Below are positions 53,774 through 62,089 of a stretch of DNA of 64,000 bases, in pieces (position 1 is the stretch's first letter; each line of letters starts with the position of its first letter). The notes under the pieces were generated by a model, which saw only the letters and a program-made list of their open reading frames with translations, made no database searches and had not been told where the DNA came from. Source of the stretch: Eupeodes corollae (lineage: Eukaryota; Arthropoda; Insecta; Diptera; Syrphidae). A program made the position numbers and the translations under genes. Location: assembly GCF_945859685.1 (NCBI RefSeq), contig NC_079148.1, positions 22,951,946-23,015,945 on the forward strand, in the 5' to 3' direction.

Positions 53774-56700
53774 GAAAATCAAATAAAGGCAATTGCCAAA
53801 TTCAAATACTAGTAAGAGAACAATCAAATATAAATATTAACCCCAAAAATGACGTAATTAACCGGAAATGGAAACCCCTTCACGTAAGAATAAAAGAATA
53901 CCGAGAAGCAAGAGATCGTATCTGCGGTAGCAACACCGCAGGGCCGACCAAAAGAATCCTCAAGGCTAGAGAAAGGTTTAAGAATAGGAAATTAGTTAGA
54001 AAAAGCATAGCGTCGACAGTAGTGGATACTAAGTCCGACCCCCGACCGTATGCTAAAGTTGGGATCGCTAACAAGGAGGTGCTAGGCCTACTTGATAGCG
54101 GGGCTAGCGTTAGTATCCTGGGGAAGGGTTGCCTGAAATTTGTAGAAGAAATTGGATTAAAAGTACAACCTTATAAGTCAGGCGTTAGGACTGCTGACGG
54201 TAGGAACCAAGATATAGTCGGTAAGGTCCACACGTTATTAAGGTACAAGCAACAGAATCACCCATTAACGCTGTACTTAGTTCCAAACCTCGATCAGGAG
54301 TTATATTTAGGTATCGATTTTTGGAAGGCCTTTAAAATTGCCCCAAATTTGGTGAGTGCTTTGTCGGGACCGGAGGTAGAAGCAGATTTAAAAAATGCTC
54401 ATGATCTTTCTTTCGATCAACGGTCTGATTTGGAGGCAGTCAAGAGGAAATTCTTAGATTTTGATCGCCATGGCCTGGGGAAAACTTCGTTGGCAGAGCA
54501 TTCAATAGATACGGGGGACTCGGTTCCAGTGAAGCAGAGGCACTACCCCGTCTCTCCAGCGGTGCAAGCCAATCTGTACCAGGAAATAGACCGGATGCTG
54601 AAGCTCGGAGTAATCGAGGAGAGCGAAAGCCCTTGGTGCTCGCCGGTTGTCCTTATTAAGAAGCCAGGCCCAAACGGTACCATTAAATACCGTTTCTGCC
54701 TGGATTCGCGTAAGGTCAACGCGGTCACCAAAAAGGACGCTTACCCTCTCCCCCATATTGACGGGCTTCTCAGCCGACTATCTGATACCTACTTTATAAG
54801 TAGCGTTGACTTAAAGGAAGCATTCTGGCAGATCCCGTTGGAGAAACGGAGTAGGGAGAAAACTGCTTTCGTGGTGCCAGGGAGACCCTTGTACCAGTTC
54901 ACGGTCATGCCATTTGGGCTGTGTAATGCTGCCCAAAGGTTATGCCGTTTAATGGACAAGGTAATCCCGGGGCGACTGCGGGAGCGAGTTTTTGTGTATT
55001 TGGATGATCTGCTCGTAGTTTCTCCAGACTTCGAGACACATATCGCCTTGCTGGAGGAAGTAGCCGACTGTCTAAAGAAAGCAAATCTCACCATCAACGT
55101 TAAGAAGTCCAAATTTTGCTTCAAAGAGCTGAAGTATTTGGGTTATATCGTTGGTGGTGGGAAGTTGAGGACCGATCCGGAGAAAATAGAAGCGGTTGTC
55201 AATTTTCCGTTGCCTAAAAATCCGAGACAAGTCAGGCGGTTGCTTGGTCTAGCGGGGTGGTATCGAAGGTTCATCAAGAATTTTTCCAGCTTGACGGCTC
55301 CACTGACGGATACGTTGAAGAGCAAAAATACTAAGTTCATCATGACCGATGAAGCGAAAACCGCATTCGAGGAGCTTAAAAAGGCGTTAGTTTCATCTCC
55401 GATTTTAGTTAGACCCGATTTTTCTAGGAGATTTTTTATTCAGTGTGACGCGTCGGATACCGGGATCGGCGCGGTCCTATTTCAAAAATATGAGAATGGC
55501 CAAGAATGTCCAATTTCCTATTTCTCCCAAAAATTAAATCCTTGCCAGCGGAACTATAGCGTCACCGAAAGAGAGTGTATGGCGGCCGTCATGGCGATAA
55601 AAAAATTCAGGCCCTATGTTGAAGGCATGGAATTCACTGTCATAACCGACCATTCAAGTCTCAAATGGCTGATGTCCATGAAGGACTTGAGTGGGCGGTT
55701 GGCTCGGGGGAGCCTAGATTTGCAATCCTATATCTTCGACATAGAGCACCGGAAGGGGTCGCTGAACGTCGTTCCCGACACTCTCTCTCGGGCGCACGCA
55801 GACGAATTAACGTTGGAATGGGTAGCCCCTCTCATAGATTTAGAATCGGCTGAATTCAAGTCGGAGGAGTATAAAGAGCTGGTAGAAACCGTTGGAAAAC
55901 ACGCCGAAGCGTTTCCGGACTTGAAGACAGAAGATGGTTTTCTGTATAAGCGCACCATCCCTCAATCTACTCAGATCCCTCTTTCCGATCACACTTGGTG
56001 TTTATGGGTTCCTTCGACATTAACTGAAGACCTAGTCAGGAAGGCCCATAATCCCCCTAATTCCGGTCATGGAGGAATCGCCAAAACTCTCCATCGAATT
56101 CGACAACATTTCTTCTGGCCGAACATGACTGTCCAGGTCCGTCAGTTTGTGATTAATTGTGAGGTGTGTAAACTGTCTAAGTCTTCAAATCAAGTGTCCC
56201 GACCACCTATATGTACGAGCTATCTGTCTGAACGTCCGTTCCAAAAACTGTATGTAGATTTTATTGGACCTTACCCCAGATCAAAAAATGGTAATACGTG
56301 TGTCTTCGTTGTCCTCGACCATATGTCGAAGTATGTTTTTTTGAAAGCCTTACGCGCGGCAAATTCGAAAAGTATCATAAAGTACCTCAGGGAAGACATC
56401 TTCAACACGTTTGGTGTACCCCAAGTACTCCACTCAGACAACGGAAAGCAATTCGTCTCGAAGGAGTTTCAGAACTTCCTACAACTATATGGGATACGGC
56501 ATTTTAAGACCGCCAATTATTCGCCCCAGTCCAACGCGTCCGAGCGTGTAAATAGGACCTTGCTTGCAGCTATTAGGTCGTACCTGAAGGAAGACCAAAG
56601 GGATTGGGATGCCCACCTAAGCGAAATAGCTGCAGCGTTGCGGAGTTCGGTACACACGGCGATAGGGGTGTCCCCTTACTTTGCCGTATTTGGGATGAAT

Positions 56701-57075
56701 ATGCTAACCCATGGCAGCAGTTACGAGTTGGTACAAAAATTGAACGTGCTTGAAGACGGCGAGATAGCAGTACTTCCTCGAAGTAATCGACTACAGCTTC
56801 TTAGGAGCCGACTCAAAGAGTCTATCCAAGAAGCCAATGAAAAGAGCGCACGGGTGTACAACACTCGTTCCCGCCGCGTGCGATATTTGCCAGGTCAAGA
56901 AATTTACAAGCGAAACTTCATCTTAAGCGATGCTTCTAAGAGAATATCCGCAAAATTGTGCCCTAAATATGTTAAATGTCGGATTGTGAAGTCAGTGGGT
57001 AAAAGTCTATACGAGTTGGAAAATCTAGCAGGGAAGAAAATTGGCATATTTCATGCCAAAGACTTAAAGCAGTGA
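53644..57075 (+). CDS. pol: pol polyprotein (protease, RT, RNase H, integrase)
   Basis: One uninterrupted frame of 1,143 codons. Aspartic protease motif LLDSGASVSILG (about residue 149); reverse transcriptase with VYLDDLLVV (about 450); RNase H with CDASDTGIGAVL (about 600) and TDHSSLKWL; integrase with a zinc-binding HH-CC finger (GHGG to NCEVC, about 805-845) and a DD35E core: D in YVDFIGPYP (about 868), D in HSDNGKQF (about 930), E in SERVNR (about 965). Protease-RT-RNaseH-integrase is the Ty3/gypsy order. All catalytic residues I can check are present. Translation likely needs a -1 shift from gag in the 53644-53773 overlap; I could not fix the slippery site. Confidence 0.92.
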   Translation: MRSGRSDYSKMSGMQPGKLDSEREEPGGYAFGRDSPTDCQSPIRKSNKGNCQIQILVREQSNININPKNDVINRKWKPLHVRIKEYREARDRICGSNTAGPTKRILKARERFKNRKLVRKSIASTVVDTKSDPRPYAKVGIANKEVLGLLDSGASVSILGKGCLKFVEEIGLKVQPYKSGVRTADGRNQDIVGKVHTLLRYKQQNHPLTLYLVPNLDQELYLGIDFWKAFKIAPNLVSALSGPEVEADLKNAHDLSFDQRSDLEAVKRKFLDFDRHGLGKTSLAEHSIDTGDSVPVKQRHYPVSPAVQANLYQEIDRMLKLGVIEESESPWCSPVVLIKKPGPNGTIKYRFCLDSRKVNAVTKKDAYPLPHIDGLLSRLSDTYFISSVDLKEAFWQIPLEKRSREKTAFVVPGRPLYQFTVMPFGLCNAAQRLCRLMDKVIPGRLRERVFVYLDDLLVVSPDFETHIALLEEVADCLKKANLTINVKKSKFCFKELKYLGYIVGGGKLRTDPEKIEAVVNFPLPKNPRQVRRLLGLAGWYRRFIKNFSSLTAPLTDTLKSKNTKFIMTDEAKTAFEELKKALVSSPILVRPDFSRRFFIQCDASDTGIGAVLFQKYENGQECPISYFSQKLNPCQRNYSVTERECMAAVMAIKKFRPYVEGMEFTVITDHSSLKWLMSMKDLSGRLARGSLDLQSYIFDIEHRKGSLNVVPDTLSRAHADELTLEWVAPLIDLESAEFKSEEYKELVETVGKHAEAFPDLKTEDGFLYKRTIPQSTQIPLSDHTWCLWVPSTLTEDLVRKAHNPPNSGHGGIAKTLHRIRQHFFWPNMTVQVRQFVINCEVCKLSKSSNQVSRPPICTSYLSERPFQKLYVDFIGPYPRSKNGNTCVFVVLDHMSKYVFLKALRAANSKSIIKYLREDIFNTFGVPQVLHSDNGKQFVSKEFQNFLQLYGIRHFKTANYSPQSNASERVNRTLLAAIRSYLKEDQRDWDAHLSEIAAALRSSVHTAIGVSPYFAVFGMNMLTHGSSYELVQKLNVLEDGEIAVLPRSNRLQLLRSRLKESIQEANEKSARVYNTRSRRVRYLPGQEIYKRNFILSDASKRISAKLCPKYVKCRIVKSVGKSLYELENLAGKKIGIFHAKDLKQ

Positions 57076-57975
57076 GAAAATGTCGAAAAGAGAAAGAGAT
57101 AAACAGTAAAAATCAAAAAAGGAAAACGGTCTTGAACAGTCCAAAACGTATTGATTAATGAATCACGCAACCCTTGTCAAAGATCATGAATATCACATTC
57201 CATAGGCATTTTTTCTTTGAACTTTTACATAACGTTAAGTTCAGGAATTACACTGGTGATAACCCTCTACCTAAAGACTGAACTAATTGTTAATAATCTG
57301 TGATCAAATTAGAACGTAATGAAGATTTCCTTGGAATTCAACATTCCCAACCATGATATTTTCTCAAGATTGATTTTACGTTTCTTATTTATTTCTTCTT
57401 CCGTTAAACGGTGATATTTTCTTAAGACTGAATTTTTTTAAATTATTTATTCCATCTTCCTGCGAACATCTGTGATATAGGCTTAGCCAACCCGTGTAAT
57501 GTCCATTTCATGTTATTTATTGATTCAAACGGGCTACTATCTATCTTTGATCCCGAGCGGTATCGCTAATTCAATTTGAACATCTAAACTTAGGCCCCAA
57601 ACAAGCAAATCGCAACTCGGCACAACGACATTCACGACAAACAAAACACGAAGGTTAAAACGTCTGAAATTGGTATCGGTTTTGTCTTTATTGCTTCAGG
57701 AAGCTATTTAGTCGAGTGTATGCAAACTTATACTAAAATTACGTACTAGACTTAAACTCGATGATCTTATAATTAAAACCTTAAAACTATTGGGATACTT
57801 AAGTCTAGGAATGTCTTAATCACAACCTCACCTCGATGAATAGCACCGTCTTTCTTGAAACTACGTATGCCCGGCTTTGGCGTGAGTTCTTCCCCACTTT
57901 GGACTACAACGTTTGTTTAGGGAGCAGCCTTCACCGTCTCTGTTCTTCCAGCAGCTGGTACCACATCCGGAGTTT
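57076..57975 (+). other. gypsy 3' non-coding region
   Basis: 900 bp between pol and the 3' LTR with no env-size frame. It contains a partial 58-bp tandem duplication (tgatattttct.aaga.tga, at 57354 and 57412). The sequence just before the LTR (ccacatccggagttt) is not the long purine tract usually seen as plus-strand primer. Confidence 0.6.
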
Positions 57976-60605
57976 TGTTGTGGCTGCAAGGGAAAAAATG
58001 AAAAATTAGCATATTTTTCATGCTGTTTTATTTGGGAAATAAAAATTTAAAAAATACACAAATACTGGTGTCGTTCTCCACTTCCATTCTTCGGATGATT
58101 CTGTTTACAAAACAGAAGTGTTCTGCTCTTCTTGGTCAGTCAGTCCAACGGAATGGTTTCAGAAGACTTCTGGGCTCTTCCGAAGGTTTTCTGGACGACC
58201 AAGGGAAAGCCACCTGCAAAATAAAAGAATTTTTATGTGGCAAAACCATTAAGTAAAAATACAAAATACTTAGCTTCGGCGTGGGAGGTTCCTTCTTTCC
58301 GTGCTGGAGTTCGCCGTCTGGGTGGTTTGTGTTTTTTGCATCCTTCTTCCTGGTTTCTATGTTTTTATGTTGTTTTTTTTATGTTTTTATGTTTTTTGTC
58401 CGATATTTACTCGGGAATGAACATTAATATAACGCGCGAATATGATAAACGTGTTGCAATTTGTAAATAAATAATTTATAATTTTGGTTCTGTCAAAGTT
58501 AAATGTACAAGTTGACAGATGACAGCTCACTTCGTATCCACTGTAGCAAGGGATATTTTTGCTTATCCAAGACACGACCCAGGATAGAAGAAGGGGGGTT
58601 GTTATTTACTGGCCAGATTTGAATATTTACGAGAAAGACCGTTGCGCTTCTCAGCCGATAGTGCGGGCCAATAGTAATAAAGAATCGTTACATAATAATG
58701 ATGAGGTGATGGGCTAGGTGGAAAGGTTAATAGATCGCACGGTAGATCGACAGTTTTTACCATCTTCATCGGTGCGATCAGTAATAGGCCAAAGCAAGCG
58801 AATCACTAGTCAAGTAAAAGGTAGTGAGGGCGGTCATTGTGCTGCATTAGCAACGAATAGTTTGTGCCGGTTCAACAATAAAAAAATCGAAATTGTGTTC
58901 GTTGTTACAAAAACCGAAGAATAGCATATTTGTTTTATTTGTTCAACTAAAAGCGCGTAAAGGTGAGTGCGTAAAGAATGCAAAATTAGTGCGAGTTAGT
59001 GATTTTTTTGTTTTTGATTAAATTAGGGTGAATTTTTGGGTGGACGCAATCAACGTAGAACCGAAAGACGAAACTCGGTCGGCCGCATAAATTGGTGCCT
59101 AACTGTTGGAGGGGGGGCACAAAAAACCCCGAAGTTAAATCTGACCCGTGAAGCACCCGGGTCCACAAGTAACCCTATCTTATTAAAAAAAAGAAATCAT
59201 ATTGGTAGTATAGTGACTAATTGGGCAGCTCAAATAAGCCTTTTCGAACACTCTGAGCGCCCCGAAAATTCACCCGCGCTGCGGATTTTTGCCTCCGCCG
59301 AAAAAGAATTTAGTATACGCATGCAGAAAAAAGATCCATTATTGTACAAAAAAACAGAAGTCCGTAGTAAAGCCCCGGTGTTGTACATATCACCGGCAGG
59401 CCAGACGCGCCTGAGCACGCATAGAAGAACGACATTTTTGCTTGGACATCTCCATTACTTACTATTTCTTTATAATTATAATTAATTCATTTATTTATTC
59501 AAAATTTTACTTATTTATTACATTCTTTTTATATTCTTCAATTATTTGCTTAAAATTTAATCCTTATTCTTTTTTTTGTTGTTATAATTTTTTTTTGTTT
59601 GATAGTTATTCTCACTGTGGTTTTAGTATCTTAAACTCAGTTCAGAATCATTTTTTTTGTTGTTTCAATTTAATTCTTATTCCGACTTGCCATAGGGAGT
59701 GTTTGCTAACGTGGGGCAGGTTTCAACGGTATAGGCGAAGAATTCCAAAGCAGCGCGACGGCGACGACGTCGACGACAGCGCGCGCTTAACGCAACATTT
59801 TGCTCATCCCCTCGTATACACCCGCATAAGAGCTCTGTGTAGGTAGGAACGGCGGATCGTAAGTCAAGCCTTTATTGGGCAATATTAAGACCCCCACTTT
59901 ATCGAACCGACTCTTAGGTAGAGGTTGAGATATACATATATTTCATTTTTAAATTAGAGTAAATTTATTAACATTAAAATTATATCTAGTTAAGTTTGTT
60001 TTCTTTGTTAGTACGATTTTGTTAGAGTCAACTATTTTGTTTTCTTGGATGTTTTTTTTTTCTGAAGCAATAAATCGAATGTTAATCACAAATTGATAGA
60101 ATGTCTATTCAGCTTCGATTCTGTTCCTTTTTTTTTGTTCATGTCTGAGATGTTTGTTATCATGAAGTGGTGAGTCAATTGGAAGGAGGTGCGGTAAGGT
60201 AAGCGGGTTTTCGAAAAGGGGTAGGATGTGAGTCCACCACTGACTTGTCTCCAGATTTGGGGAACCCGAGATTCCGGCCGAATGGATTCCAGGCTGGGAG
60301 GGAACAGGCCAAACCGTGACGTCATCAACGGCGTCTGAGGAAAGCGAACCAGTGGTGGTGGTGTATCACTATTTTTGAAATCTAGTATACTATAAAGGCA
60401 TGATCTATGTTTTTGAAAAGAGGTGAGGTCCAGCTACGGTGGCAAGACCCCCCCATCCGACGAGTATAGCTGAGCAACGCAAGCATGCCGCAGCTACCGA
60501 AGCGGACATTCCTTCCCTTCCCCGATTCCGCTCAAGTCCTTCTCCTGGAGATTCCTTCCTCGCCCGTCCCTCTCCTACCCATACCCTTCCTGTTGCCTCG
60601 TTTCA
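57976..60605 (+). repeat. 3' LTR (2,630 bp)
   Basis: Nearly identical to 48574-51203. Two substitutions noticed. Followed by AAAT (60606-60609) and then by the continuation of the piggyBac-like frame. Confidence 0.93.
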
Positions 60606-60609
60606 AAAT
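60606..60609. repeat. Target-site duplication AAAT (right)
   Basis: Second copy of the 4-bp duplication. Confidence 0.85.
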
Positions 60610-61543
60610 TTATACCGGAGCAAAAAATGACGACATAATTTTGCCCGGCACTCCAGACATTGGGACAATAGGGAATGTTGTCATCAGATTGTCACAAAGT
60701 ATTACAAATTTTGTTAATCATATTATTTATTTCGACAATTTGTATACGTCTTTGCCTCAGTTAGAGCAAATCGAGTACCGAAATGCAAACTTCCGACTGA
60801 TAAAAGTACACAGCTGAAAAAAGCAGCCAGAGGTTTTTCGACAGAATACGTCGGATCCGTTTACGGTGTCGATATTACCACAGTTCTTTGGAAGGACACG
60901 AAAAATGTCAAGACTATGCTCAACGTATGTTGGAACAAAGCCGTTTTTAAAAACTAATTTGGTAAGCCAGCCATCAAAAATTGCTCGCTACAATAGGAAA
61001 GAGAAAACCTATCATGAAATCGACTGTCCACAAATTATACGTGAGTATAACGCCCACATGGGTGGTGTCGATTTGATGGATGCCTACATGGATCGTAATG
61101 GATTTCAAATAAAAACACAGGACATGGCGACAAGAATTTTCTATCATCTTTTGAATATGGCTACAACTAATGCGTTTATTTTATAAAGACGACGGAACGC
61201 TGAAAAAAATCGTATTGAAGAAGAACAAATGAAAGATATAACGATGTGTGAATTTCGGTTGAGCATTACCAAAGAACTCTGTGCTGCTGCTGAAAAAAGA
61301 TGTGTTGGTAGTCCATCATCTGCTGCACAGGGAACTTCCAGCAAACAGGTTGGGAAAAAAGCTGTACATCGGGTGGCAAGTGAGAGATTTGATGGAACCA
61401 ATCATTTTCCAGAATGGGGAACAAAAAAATCTTGCAAATTGTGTAAAAAGTCCGATACACACACATTTTGTACCAAATGCAATATTCATTTATGTTTTTC
61501 AAAAGTAAAAAACTGCTTTAAAACTTATCACACAGAACAATAA
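60610..61543 (+). pseudogene. piggyBac-like transposase, right fragment
   Basis: Continues the frame interrupted at 48573. IYTG is followed by GNVVIRL and HIIYFDNLYTSLP (a catalytic Asp region). A frameshift before 60817 moves to RGFSTEYVGSVYG; another near 60895 moves to LCSTYVGTKPF, then EYNAHMGGVDLMD (the last catalytic Asp) and RIFYHLLNMATTNAFIL. A TAA at 61183 precedes a C-terminal Cys-rich ring (CKLCKKSDTHTFCTKC, about 61436-61484). PiggyBac transposases cut and paste at TTAA sites. Frameshifts and the gypsy insertion make it inactive. Confidence 0.85.
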
Positions 61544-61735
61544 TTTGTAATTTTGTATTGAATAAAAAAATGTATTTGGGATTTGAATTATATATTATTT
61601 GAAATGTTTTTTTTCCGCTAACCACTGAGACCGTCTACAGACGGTCTTCCGTTATTTTTACCTGGTTTCCAGGTGACATTTTTTGGACAAACGGACTTCA
61701 TATTCGTAATTTTCAGCCTAAAATCATGTAAGAAC
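61544..61735. other. piggyBac-like 3' non-coding end with two palindromes
   Basis: Contains AGACCGTCT-ac-AGACGGTCT (61630-61649) and ACCTGG-ttt-CCAGGT (61661-61675). Such subterminal palindromes are common near transposon ends. The typical piggyBac tip (ccctttgcc or ccctagaaa with TTAA) is not seen. Confidence 0.45.
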
Positions 61736-62089
61736 TGTGGTGTATAATTTCTTTATTAAAATATAACTCTTATTTAAAGACTACAAATCTAATTCGACTC
61801 GCTTGGGCGCGTCCGTTGAATAGAATAGCCGTTAGAATACAAATTTTTATGAGAGCGAGCCAAACAACCTTTTGTCTCGCTTCTATGTCTCAGGTTTCAG
61901 AGTTTCGCGCTCAGCGTGCGACATCTAGCTACGAAACTCTGAAACCTAAACATAAGGGGAATTACACATTATTAATGATAGTTGCCTTAATTTTATACTA
62001 CAACTCGGCCAATCTGACAATTTGATCGCCCACGATTAAATTAAACAAACAAGTCTTAAGTTATAATCATGAGATGGTAGGTGTCGCCC
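61736..62089 (-). repeat. Probable 3' LTR region of a second gypsy-type element
   Basis: Lies directly after the pol stop on the minus strand. A plausible LTR end is TGTGGTGTATAA at 61736 on the plus strand (..CCACA on the element's strand), with AATAAA 25-30 bases inside. The opposite border could be near 61970 (TGTGTAATTC on the minus strand), giving about 235 bp, or further right. A strong hairpin (61892-61947) lies inside. Borders are tentative because the other LTR is outside the window. Confidence 0.5.
61892..61947. repeat. Perfect 16-bp inverted repeat (hairpin)
   Basis: Arms AGGTTTCAGAGTTTCG (61892-61907) and the exact complement (61932-61947) with a 24-nt loop. It sits inside the putative LTR, where a stable RNA hairpin could be near the transcript end. 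Confidence 0.8.

Larger units (their letters stand above)
48574..60605 (+). mobile_element. Full-length Ty3/gypsy LTR retrotransposon (12,032 bp)
   Basis: Two direct LTRs of 2,630 bp, primer-binding site, gag, pol and a 900-bp non-coding 3' region. Target duplication AAAT on both sides. No env-like frame follows pol. The two LTRs differ at two sites that I noticed (T/C at 50394/59796, A/G near 50890/60292), so insertion was recent. The very long LTRs and tRNA-Lys-type primer site recall the Osvaldo/Ulysses group of flies; this placement is from memory of element structure and needs a phylogeny. No stop or frameshift is seen in gag or pol, so it may still be mobile. Confidence 0.93.
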
